Assembly: GCA_900642245.1 (NCBI GenBank)
Contig: CAAAJI010000041.1
Coordinates: 37,941-48,180 of the forward strand
Direction: 5' to 3'
DNA length: 10,240 nt
Origin: Fragilaria radians
Lineage: Eukaryota; Bacillariophyta; Fragilariophyceae; Fragilariales; Fragilariaceae
The notes under the pieces were generated by a model that saw nothing but the letters and a program-made list of their open reading frames with translations, had not been told where the DNA came from and ran no database searches. The translations under genes and the position numbers were made by a program. Positions 1 to 8,796 of the stretch are shown here, one piece after another. Position 1 is the stretch's first letter. Every line of letters begins with the position of its first letter.

Positions 1-419
1 GTATCTACTAAGTTTAGTTTATGAAACATTTATATGTTTACTGGATTGGCTCCAGCAAAAAAACGGAAATCCAAGCATTAATCAAAATTATAATCAATAT
101 TTACTAGTACCGTTACAGAGGATGTCTCTGTGCGCACAGACACATACGTCTCAAAGACAATAACGTGATAAATGCTCCGATACTTTATTATCACATGATA
201 TTTTGATTTCTTTACACTTCATGATTGATTGTTGAGATTAGTATCATAAATTTGCGTGCCAAGTGTTTTATGTGATTAAAAGTTGTAATGTGATTGGAAT
301 CTTAACCAGAAGCTTTAGCTACATTTCCGACAAATTACATTTCTGTAACTGAGGATGTGGAATACTTTCCTTGAATATTCTGACACTTTGTGCCTGCTGT
401 ATCATAAAAGGCAGAGGAA
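1..419. other. AT-rich intergenic stretch, no gene seen
   Basis: Neither strand has a long open frame, RNA gene or recognisable motif here. The only local structure I noticed is the 8-mer atgtgatt occurring twice near 270-295, which is expected by chance in AT-rich DNA. The stretch ends where dispersed repeat copy A begins. Confidence 0.6.
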
Positions 420-769
420 TGAAGGTGCCGCGTCACTCCTTCAGGCGCATGTGTTCACTTCCTGGTGAATCTTGATTAGGATATGAGTTCATTCTCTCAA
501 TATCCTTCTAAAAACTATCTTTAGTTTTTAATTAGCTTTAATATAAATAAAAGTGGATATTTAAAATCTCTTCACTACCCAAACCCAGATGTGTAAAAAT
601 ATGGAATATTTTGATTCTTTATACTCACTTTTACTAACAGTCTTGGACGTCTCCAACACTGGTACACAAATCCATCCCTTAGTCTAATGTATTTATGTCA
701 GACTGGATATTGTTCATCTCACATAAAGTTATTAAATTAGTGTATTTCTTTTTTAGTCTATACTTTAAG
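420..769 (+). repeat. Dispersed 350-bp repeat, copy A
   Basis: This segment aligns end to end with 5105-5451 in the same orientation. Hand alignment gives about 37-40 differences over 350 positions, so about 89% identity with a few 1-2 base gaps. Both copies keep two hairpins. The first is TAAAAACTA, loop TCTT, TAGTTTTTA at 509-530 (9-bp stem here, 7 bp in copy B). The second is CAGTCTTGGA, loop CGTC, TCCAACACTG at 638-661, with one C-C mismatch that is present in both copies. A third short pairing, AGTCT (681-685) with AGACT (700-704), is also kept. No long open frame, no terminal inverted repeat and no clear target-site duplication is visible. It may be a non-autonomous element, a solo LTR fragment or a structured noncoding repeat; I cannot name a family. 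Confidence 0.85.
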
Positions 770-1635
770 CAATGACAGACCTTACGTTACTTCAAAACCA
801 AGAATGAACAGATCATAGCGAGAGATTTCTGAATCTTTTATGCAGTGAATTTTCATCGTTATAGTGCAGACTTAAATGGAAGTAGACTGAAGCTGTTAAT
901 TATGCACAAGACAAACTTGCAAGTGGTAAGTATACGGATGGAGAGCCATAATCAACTTTGTTATAATTATCTACAATCATCTATATTATACTTTACGGGC
1001 GTCAATTTTCAGTAATTTGAGAATTTTTGATTACAAGAAATATTTATGCAGACAATTCAATTATTTTGCCTTGCCAAGAGAGAAAGCAACCAGAAAACAT
1101 CAATTTTGTCATATATTTATGCTCTCATTTGCCATGAGAAGAATATATTTCCATGAGTCTGATGGCTCCTATTTAGCCTTTCACTATTAGACTTTATCTT
1201 CCCTCTACATTCATTCAAAGCAACCTGGCATGAGGCAGGGGGTGTAGCAAATTCAATGAGATGCCGGTGCAATGTACCTGTTACACTTATTTCGACAAAC
1301 CTTGAGGAAAATGTTGTAAGGCAATTACTTGTGTAGAAGACCAGATTAAAAGAAACCCACGCAATGGACGAAAACGTGAATATCTTTGTTATCCTGCCAT
1401 ACCATAGATGTTTTCTAATCTAATGATATATGACTCAATTTGCTGATCACTAGATTTTAAGGCTTAGAGATCATAGTATCATATTAAGAGTTATGAATTA
1501 TTGAGTCCCTTAGTGTCGTGAAATGTAAGTGTAATATGAAAATCAATGGTCTATAACAAATATTTATCACAGTTTTAAATGTATTTTCAGTGATGAAGTG
1601 GGGGGTGTTGAAAACTGGCCAATGTGTCTCAATAT
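770..1635. other. Intergenic stretch downstream of the cyclin gene, no gene seen
   Basis: This AT-rich stretch lies between repeat copy A and the stop codon of the minus-strand cyclin gene. It presumably includes the cyclin 3' untranslated region at its right end. I saw no canonical AATAAA on the minus strand close to the stop, no coding potential and no RNA gene. Confidence 0.55.
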
Positions 1636-2678
1636 TTAAGGACCTCTTGAACACCCCGTTAGCATTTGCGTTCCATTCATAAAATACTGATTATTAGAGG
1701 AATCTGTATACATAGGATCTGGATAATGCTGTATGTTGTGAAATCCGTGCTCTACTGCATGATTGTGATGAGTCAGTCCACCATGGCATATTGGATAGAC
1801 GATAGCTCGATCTTCTGCATTAAAATATGTGTTTTCATTAGCGCAAGGTGCGAAGTGTGGCATTTGCAAATACGCCATTTTAGCTGCGATGATGTCGTTG
1901 GCCTCACTGGCAAAATGATTTTCTGACGTTACATTCTCAAACCCATTGATTCCGGCAGAGACTGATTCAGATGATGCATATATCTCTTGACCGATTTCCA
2001 AAGAAAGTTGTCGATTTAAAGTATTTGCCTTGGGTGCTTCATTGTAGAGTGGTGTAGCGAAGTATTCTAAGGATTTACTGAGAGAATCATCATTCATTTG
2101 ATAAAAATGATGCGGAGGCTCATGTATATGAGATAGCAATTCCATTCTGTATTTCTCAAATAATTCTGTAGTTACATGTAAGCTGAAATTGATACGAAAC
2201 AAAAAGTCAACTTCCAAGCCATTCATTTCCGAAACTTGAACCCCACCCACTTTCGCATAGTAGGCATTATTGTAATAGGCATCATCAAAAAATTTAGCAG
2301 CCAAAAGCACAGCTGTAATAATCACTCGGTGAACATTAAGCTCTGTGAGTAAAAAGTTATTGCGCTGTATTAAACGATCCACGTATATCAGTGCCAAAGT
2401 AAAACACTCATTGGAGCAAGATGCGTATTTGTGAATTCTTTGCGTTCCAAGTGTTAGGAAATGGCGTTTGATCAAGAAGCGTGCATTCAAATGTAGACCT
2501 ACCTTTCCAAGTATTGAAGGACGCTGATTCCAGGCGCTTTCAGTGCATGGAATTTTGTGATTTGTCCAGGATCTGTCATTGCCAAAGTGACATTCGCGAA
2601 TACAAGTCGGTCTAAAACTTCAGCCAATACACGAACCAAAGCTATCCCTTCTGCTGATTCTTGAGGAGTTGTATCCAT
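1636..2678 (-). CDS. PHO80/P-U type cyclin, two exons
   Basis: This is a predicted 325-residue cyclin: exon 1 is 2678-2503, a 65-nt intron is 2502-2438, and exon 2 is 2437-1636. The junction reads GAAAG|gtaggt...caaag|AATT and restores Leu-Glu-Arg-Ile-His-Lys across a split AGA codon, matching the family's expected order. The cyclin box spans about residues 15-155. It contains PGISVLQYLERIHKY (49-63), the helix around CSNECFTLALIYVDRL, VLLAAKFFDD (about 102-111) and MNGLEVDFLFRINF (130-143). These are the hallmarks of PHO80/PCL and plant CYCP/CYCU cyclins (PF08613), which bind and activate a PHO85/CDKA-like kinase in phosphate signalling or the cell cycle. That role is inferred from the family. 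The rest (156-325) is a low-complexity Asn/Ser/Glu-rich tail with a His-rich patch at 277-296. The ATG at 2678 is chosen because the cyclin fold begins soon after it. Confidence 0.9.
2438..2502 (-). other. 65-nt spliceosomal intron in the cyclin gene
   Basis: The donor is gtaggt and the acceptor is caaag, in phase 2. Reading through it breaks the cyclin box (65 is not a multiple of 3), while removing it joins LQYLE to RIHKYASC exactly as in PHO80-like cyclins. Confidence 0.88.
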
Positions 2679-5047
2679 GATATGACTGTTAAAGTATCTG
2701 CGCCGGGAGTGGGCAAAATTAGGCAGATTGATGCATATTCGTCACCAGACTTTGCAATGAAATAACGAGTGATCTATCAACGAGTTTTTGTTGCCGAGAG
2801 TATTGATTCGAAAATCTCTTCTGGAAAAAGTTAATGGAAGGTAATGAGGTGAGAGAAAGTCATTGAATACGAATACTGGTGATATGAAAATGGTCGCACA
2901 CTTTCAGTCACCTCATATCATTGAGCTGCAAAAAGTGAAATGAACCCTAATTTTCCATCGAAATACGCAAACTCGGTGGGGGATAAACTAACCATCGAAT
3001 ATAGCCTAATGATTAGTCATCTGTTAGTGCATGAAAAATCAGGAGCAAAATTCACTCAAGGGAAGGAGAGGATAAAAGTTCTAAGGAGTACAAGGAAACG
3101 TCACCATCTTTCTTGCAACAATGTACAATACATAAACAAAGCCTCAATTCGTATCCAGATAATTATTCAATAAGCTAATGAAGCATAAGAACTCACTGGA
3201 TACTTTAAATGCCAAGTGTGCCGTAAGTGTGATAAAGCCAAAGTTGTGATCGTGTATGGGATTGTGAGGTTGAAAAGATTAGTCCGATGACGACGATGCG
3301 TTCGTTCTCCTCCGATTGAGGAAAAAGGAATTCGTGGTTGCACCTTTCGCATTTTTAATGTAGGTAATATTCTCACGTACGTGAAACCATTGCCCGGAAT
3401 ATCACTAATTTTTCACATTTAAATTCCTTCTTTTCCGTATTCAGAATTTCCCCTGATTTCATTCAAGAAGAACAAAGTTCTGACAGCTCCCTTGGGCTTC
3501 GCATCCAAACATTGAATCGAATTCGAAGTAGATTCCTTACAGATTTCAACTTCCTATAGATTCGAATTTGACTGTACGAGTGTACGTACTGCAATGTGAA
3601 GATTCCTAGATCATTCAGAGGGAATCTAGGAAATCTTGGATTATCGGTTTCAAGTAGGAGGCAGAAAATACAAGATTCCATGGAAACTGCAGAATACTCA
3701 GCATTTATTATACTAGTGGACTGACGACAACTTTTAATCGAAGAGACATCATGTAGTTGATTAGTAGAGTGTATCTCCCTATCCTTTCAGGGCTCATCAT
3801 CTATCAAAGGAAAAAGAGTAAACACAAGTTAAGGTTGAATTCTTTGACTGTTTTTTCTTGTCATTAATTAATTACATGAAAATCAACCCTTTTTGTTGAA
3901 TCCTTCAAAGTTATATGCATATACTAACACTCGGGAATACAGCTGAATTTAACCAAGTCACAAGCTGTATGAAAGGCAAGTTAAAATTGAGAATCTAGAA
4001 AAATGGTAAACTGAGAACTGTATGATATTCAGGCCAAATTGTTTATAGGAATAACAAGGCATTTCTAAGAATTAGGCTTTCCTCCATGAACTGTAACTAA
4101 GTAATTGTAACATCCATACTTAACGATGCTCCAAGCTGAGAGACAAAAAAAACTAAAAGTCATCTGGAAAGGGTCTACAGGAGTCGAAAAGCGGTGTAGG
4201 AGTCAACTTTAACGTTTTCTCATCCTTGTGAGATGGCCATGGCAAACTGACTCATTTCTCAACGCCAGATACAAAAACAAGTCCTTCTCTTCCAAATCAA
4301 AGGAGTTTGATCGAAGATAAAGTTTAAAGGGGTTTTTAGTGTCAACTCCTTTTTTCTGCATTCCTAATGTTTGCTTTGTTAGAATCATTACAACACTCGT
4401 AATAAATACATGTTCATTTCTTTTCCTTCTGATTTCTGAGTAAATTCTCGAACTCTTCCTCTGCAACGTGACAGCAACTCTAATGTTACAATATTCATTA
4501 GTTGTGACAACGGGGTTAATATTTATTCTAGAATGCTACGTAACTTCACAAGAGCAATAATGGACCATTTTCAATTATGAAGATAATCATGTTTATTTTC
4601 TACCTCATCATGACCTTTTGATAACGCAATTATTGGGTACATTTGTACGCATTAGCCTATGAATAACTAAAATATAATTCAGTACTCTGGTAATTCAATT
4701 GGAACTTTCTTACTCATCAGATCCATCACCTCTTCTCAGGATCAAGTGAGATTATTGTCGAATCAGAAAACAAATATGAATTACAGTAATATCATGTAAA
4801 AAACATTATCTTAAGCCTATTTTATGACTGGTTCCAATAGCGTTAACCATATTGGAAAATCAATGTTGAGTTTTTGACATGAATGTTATCATATTATTTC
4901 TTTCATTGTCATCATTATGTATTCTCTCATGTAATTAAGAATGCACAGAGTTAATGTGAGCAGAACAATGATATTTGCTCTATGCTGAGTTGCACAAAGT
5001 GAATTTATGATCTATTTTATCTATTTTTGACTAAAAATGATCTCATC
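2679..5047. other. Long intergenic stretch, no supported gene
   Basis: About 2.4 kb lies between the cyclin start and the second repeat. Its left end must hold the cyclin promoter, but I see no diagnostic box. Open frames of 69-85 codons at 2940-3173 (plus), 3167-3376, 3463-3681 and 4209-4466 (all minus) have no recognisable domain, no plausible splice partners and composition expected of AT-rich noncoding DNA, so I did not call them. An imperfect 11-bp inverted repeat, gattcctagat with aatctaggaaatc, sits at about 3601-3635. There is no tRNA-like structure. Confidence 0.5.
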
Positions 5048-5112
5048 CGCGCCACATCACCCTCTTGTGAAGGTCACTCTCCTTCGCGCCACATCACCCT
5101 TTTGTGAAGGTG
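5048..5112 (+). repeat. 37-bp tandem duplication at the head of repeat copy B
   Basis: The unit beginning cgcgccacatcaccct at 5048 recurs at 5085, a period of 37 bp. The two units differ mainly at one base (cctc versus cctt) before the second runs into the start of repeat copy B. The unit is much more GC-rich than its surroundings, and copy A lacks the duplicated part. Each unit can form a short imperfect hairpin (cacc...ggtg). Confidence 0.8.
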
Positions 5113-5451
5113 TCGCGTCACTCTTTCAGGCGCATGCGCTCACTTTCTGGTGAATCTTGATTAGGATATGAGTTCATTTTCTAAAAATCCTTCTTAAAAC
5201 TATCTTTAGTTTTTAATTAGCTTTAATTTTAATAAAAGTGGATAGTTAATGTCTTTACTACCCAAACCCAGAAGTATAAATACATAGAATACATAGATTC
5301 ATTACACTCACTTTTACGAACAGTCTTGGATGTCTCCAACACTGGTACACAACTCCATCTCTTAGTCTAATCTATTAATGCCAGACTGGATATTGTTCAT
5401 TTCACATAAAGTTTTTTAATTAATGTATTTCTTTTTAGTCTATACTTTAAG
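5105..5451 (+). repeat. Dispersed 350-bp repeat, copy B
   Basis: This is the second copy of the repeat at 420-769, in direct orientation and about 4.7 kb away. It keeps the hairpin AAAACTA, loop TCTT, TAGTTTT at 5196-5213 and the hairpin CAGTCTTGGA, loop TGTC, TCCAACACTG at 5321-5344. The hairpin loop differs by one base (T for C), while both arms are identical in the two copies. The copies are not LTRs of one retrotransposon inserted here, because the DNA between them contains an intron-bearing cyclin gene and no gag-pol. The sequence just after the second hairpin, TGGTACACAA, loosely resembles a primer-binding site for initiator tRNA-Met (TGGTA start), which is weak support for an LTR origin. 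Confidence 0.85.
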
Positions 5452-5583
5452 GTATGCCATTATTGACTTTCCACCAGCAACAATGTTACATGTGCTTTTG
5501 CCAACAGCTTTGACTCTCCAATCATAGCAACATTCTTTTAAGTCTAACATAAGCAACAAAACAGGATCAGCAGTGATGTGGCT
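5443..5583 (-). other. 47-codon open stretch of coding-like composition, origin unknown
   Basis: On the minus strand, 47 codons are open between a TAA (5584-5586) and a TAG (5440-5442). They read SHITADPVLLLMLDLKECC and end in VAGGKSIMAYLKV. The composition (aliphatic run, CCYDWRVKAVGKS, GG) looks more protein-like than nearby noncoding frames. The frame stops only a few bases inside repeat copy B, so it could be the tail of a degraded element or exon. There is no ATG at a sensible place and no family I recognise; a chance open frame is quite possible. Confidence 0.2.
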
Positions 5584-5934
5584 TTAACCTGTATTAAGAG
5601 TAGTAGAATTAGTAAAAATGTCTATTTTTATACATTCCTGGCATCAACGGTTGATCAGTGGTTTATGTGAAGATAGCACAATGACATTCTTCTGTTAAGA
5701 TGTATGTATATATTTGAGGAACTCAATGTTACCTTGAGGTCAAATCATAAAGCAAATAATTTTTATAGTGCAATACATTTTGTATATTTATGTTTTGTTC
5801 ACACATACCATGTCAAATTTATTGATTTTACCTTGAATTATCCAATCAGCTAAACATCCCTCAAAAGCCGAGTACGACAGTTATACTATTTCCGTTACTT
5901 TAACGAATCAAATTCTCAAGTCCTCAACTTTTAA
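5452..5934. other. Region between repeat copy B and the transporter gene
   Basis: This AT-rich stretch must carry the promoter and 5' leader of the plus-strand transporter gene at its right end. I see no clear TATA or initiator sequence near 5850-5930 and no other gene apart from the weak minus-strand open stretch at its left edge. Confidence 0.45.
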
Positions 5935-7051
5935 ATGTCGATAGCAACAAGTGACTGGATCAAAGGAATAACATTTTCTGTATTGGCTTCGATTATCGGG
6001 GGCGCCTCGAAGCTTGCGATACGAAAATCATTTTTACTCGAACAAGAAGACTCATTGGAATGGTCTAATGTTGTTGAAGATCAACAACAGTCAGGCAGTC
6101 CGAAGATTCGGCCTAATCCAAAGGCAGTAGTTTTACGAATCTCTGGAATGGTAGGAATGACTCTTCTCAATCCCCTCTTTGGGGTATTAGCCATGAATTA
6201 TGCCTCGCCTTCCATTGTTGCACCTTTCTCGGGATTAACACTTGTTTGGATTGTGGCGTTTTCGGAAATTCTAATTCGGCGAGTCTCCAACGTTACATCA
6301 AATAGTTGCTGCTGCTATGATCGTCGTGGGTGAAGTCATCATAGCAATTTATGGCGATCATACAAATGATGAAGGCGTAACTCTCGAATACTTGGAAAGG
6401 TCTTATTCAGACCCTAGATTTCTTGCTTATCTTGTGGGAATCACTTTGTGGATGATTTTATTGTGTTATTGGATCAACTTTTCTAAATCACTATCGCTTC
6501 GCCGCTTTGCCTGGGGTGTCTCCGGTGGATCTGTCACGGGAATTCAAAATTTCTTAAAGGACACGATGACGATTCTCAAGTCGAAAGATAATCTTCCTTG
6601 GTACTGTCCAGTCTTCTTAATGTTGGCAATTGCAATTGCTCTATTTGGCTTGTTAATGTTGACAGCTTGTATGAAACGTTATGACGTCACATACTCATCG
6701 GCAATGTTCGTGGGTTCCTTCGTTTTGTCAGCAAGCGCGATGAGTGCAACTCACTACAATACCTTCGAAAATTTGGAAGATTCAATTAATTACATCATGT
6801 ACCCGACTGGAATCTTCGTTTTAATGTTGGGGGTTTTCATCTTAGCATATGAGTCTAAAAAGGATGACGAATACAATGAAGAAGTCATGTCTGACACAGA
6901 TAATATGATACTTAGACTTCATGGTTTACCAGGGATAACGATGGAAACAGAGAAAAGCATGGAACCACGTTTTCAGGATCAGTTTTTCATTTTCACAGAT
7001 GCACCTATTCCCAATGAAAAATCTGGCTATATGAATGAAACAAAGCATTGA
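5935..7051 (+). CDS. NIPA/DMT-type multi-span membrane transporter, one-base frameshift
   Basis: Two overlapping-frame segments make one protein of 371 residues: 5935-6276 gives residues 1-114, and 6278-7051 gives residues 115-371 if the C at 6277 is skipped. Across the break the sequence continues naturally as AFSEILI then GESPTLHQIVAAAM. Nine hydrophobic segments are visible at about 11-28, 64-88, 92-113, 122-139, 162-181, 194-206 (Gly-rich GVSGGSVTGIQNF), 223-245, 253-273 and 285-305, followed by a charged tail. A Ser/Pro-rich segment with SPSIVAPFSGLTLVW precedes the break. This matches the nine-span topology and motifs of NIPA magnesium transporters (PF05653) within the drug/metabolite transporter superfamily. 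The substrate is inferred only from the family. An acidic loop at about 35-52 faces one side. The single extra base could be a sequencing error, a real null allele or, less likely, programmed +1 shifting. ATG 5935 fits because the first membrane helix starts ten residues later. Confidence 0.75.
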
Positions 7052-7564
7052 TGATGGGATCGGATCAATATTAGCACCAGAATTCTCGAATTGTCCGCTT
7101 TTTCCGCTGCTATATCGCAAGTCATCGCGAGTTCTATTTATTGAAACTCCATCGATAAGGTCGACGGCAAATATCAAGAACTTTTTCTTGAGAGATGAAG
7201 AAAAAATCTATTCACCTAAGGGATTCGTGATAGAATAGAGACTTTAGAATGTAGCGGTACAATTCATGGCACATTGCTCTCTAACATTCATGGACTCCTT
7301 ACAATGACTCTGTGTAATTTGCGAAGGGCGACATATGCTAATAACGTAACAACTAAATTGTACTACATTCATTTTGTTTCTTTGAATAGATTTCTGAAGT
7401 TTTTTAGCATTCTACAAAATATGTTACCGCCTTGAATAGATCATATCAAACTGAGATATATCTACATGTTGAACTTTAATTTTTTGAATGATTCGACGAT
7501 TGAAATATATCTCTTGTTGCGAAGTACTTCTTGGTTCGAAGATTGAACTATTTTATATGATATT
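7052..7564. other. Convergent 3' intergenic region
   Basis: This region holds the 3' untranslated ends of the transporter (plus) and the phosphoglycerate mutase (minus). A plus-strand open frame overlaps the transporter stop and runs to 7238 in another frame. It has no recognisable domain, so I left it uncalled. No terminator or RNA gene is evident. Confidence 0.5.
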
Positions 7565-8796
7565 CTAAGTCTGTAAACTCTGTACCCCATTTGCTAACAG
7601 GCTTATATTGTTGGCAGCATCTTCTTCCATGCCGTTCAAACCCCCTTGATCAAAGTCACGATCCACATCTCGGTCTAAAAGCATGTGACAAGCAACCTGT
7701 TCATCCCTCAAAGCCCAAATGTAGGGGTCATTGGCTGCTCGCCTTCTTTCCAAAAAACTTCGTTTCTTTCGTTCATCTGCGATGTACATGCCAGAGAATT
7801 TTCCTATGCCACTGGCATCTGGCTCGGAGGACGAAACTAGATCACCGGTCACTTTGTCAATATCGTAGTAAAACGGAATACCAGTGGGAATATTGAGACC
7901 CTCTATATCGCTACTTGAAATGTTGTCAACGTGCATGATAAGCGCTCGCAATGTGTTTGCATGAGCAACAATAAGGGAGTAGGACGATTCCGATGGCTTT
8001 GAACTCTGAATGTCGCTCAAAACATCTTTCCATGCTTCAATGACTCGAAGCTGACATTCGTGGAGAGATTCACCCATGGGGATCTTCGAAACTTGACTGT
8101 ATCTGTTATCTGTAACAATACTTTCATAATGAGGATGATCTTTTGTCATTAGAGGTGGTCGAGCGTCATAACTCCTTCGCCACTTCATGACTACATTCCT
8201 GCCCAGGCGCTCTGCTGTTTTTTCTTTGGATAAACCTTGGAGAGCACCATAATGTCTTTCATTTAATCGCCAATCATAGTGAAGTGGAGTGTAACTCACA
8301 CCAGCAGCTTCTAGTGAACGGTGGGCTGTAACAATAGCTCTGGTCAATACCGAAGAATAGCATTTCCTAAACACTAGCCCATGACTTGCAAAAACCTGCC
8401 CTGCCTCTTCTGCTTCTACTTTACCCCTTTTCGTAAGACCTTTGTGATCCAAGCCTCGCATGTTAATTTCAGATTCTTTGACCTATGATCCACGCATTAT
8501 ATCTTACCAATATCGCTCCATCCAGTGAATATGTTTGCGTTGTTAAACTCGGACTCGCCATGGCGCATTAGAACAAGTCGGTGGGCATGATTGGGAACTG
8601 CACTAAGTTTTGTTACAGTTTTTGCAGCAAGCATATCAACGGCGTTCGTAGCCATACGAATTGATGATGATGCCCGTTTGGTTGATGAATGAGACAACCA
8701 TGCATAGGATGATCCAAGCAGAGAGACTACCAGATGCTTCATGAAAAAAAAGCGTAATGTTTTTGTCACGGGATTCAAGGATTGCGGTCTTGACAT
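7565..8796 (-). CDS. PGAM: Cofactor-dependent phosphoglycerate mutase, two exons, probable organelle targeting
   Basis: The enzyme interconverts 3- and 2-phosphoglycerate in glycolysis or carbon assimilation. Exon 1 is 8796-8508, a 53-nt intron is 8507-8455 and exon 2 is 8454-7565, giving 392 residues. The catalytic set of the 2,3-bisphosphoglycerate-dependent (histidine phosphatase) family is complete: phosphorylated His79 in LVLMRHGESEFN, then NIFTGW, Arg135 in SVLTRAI, Glu162 in LNERHYGALQGL, second His261 in IVAHANTLRALI, and GIPFYYDID near the C-terminal end of the fold. The first 72 residues are a presequence. From the internal Met19 it reads MKHLVVSLLGSSYAWLSHSS, a signal-peptide-like core with SSYA|W, like the aromatic +1 of diatom bipartite plastid targeting. 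From Met1 it could instead be mitochondrial. About 75 residues (roughly 315-392), including KKRSFLERRRAANDP, extend beyond the bacterial enzyme's length of about 250. Which Met is used is open. Confidence 0.93.
8455..8507 (-). other. 53-nt spliceosomal intron in the phosphoglycerate mutase gene
   Basis: The donor is gtaaga right after GATATTG and the acceptor is gcgag before GCTTGG, in phase 1. Removal joins FTGWSDIG to LDHKGLTKRG in frame, as expected after the FTGW motif. Reading through gives a stop within a few codons of the donor. Confidence 0.88.

Noticed and set aside
1666..1926. 86-codon plus-strand frame opposite the cyclin
   Set aside because: Antisense shadow of the well-supported cyclin exon 2.
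2940..3173. 77-codon plus-strand open frame
   Set aside because: No domain, no homology I recognise, and composition as expected of AT-rich noncoding sequence.
3182..3289. Short plus-strand frame with CQVCRKCDKAK, zinc-finger-like
   Set aside because: Only about 33 codons between stops, no start codon, no flanking domain or splice partner; a chance cluster of cysteines is likelier.
3463..3681. 72-codon minus-strand open frame and overlapping inverted repeats at 3601-3635
   Set aside because: The protein looks random and the inverted repeat is short and imperfect; neither supports a gene or element end.
4209..4466. 85-codon minus-strand open frame
   Set aside because: Longest of the weak frames, but basic and featureless with no supporting context.
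420..5451. The two direct repeats as the paired LTRs of one retrotransposon about 5 kb long
   Set aside because: The DNA between them carries an intron-bearing cyclin gene on the opposite strand and no gag, protease, integrase or reverse transcriptase, and the copies differ by about 11%.
6244..6284. A 41-nt GT-AG intron (gtttgg...ggcgag) instead of a frameshift in the transporter
   Set aside because: It would restore frame but remove VWIVAFSEILI-GE, which is part of a conserved membrane helix in the family, and would be unusually short.
7035..7238. 67-codon plus frame overlapping the transporter stop, as an alternative C-terminus after a second frameshift
   Set aside because: The transporter already has a sensible end after its ninth segment, and I cannot recognise the extra peptide; kept only as a possibility if orthologues are longer.
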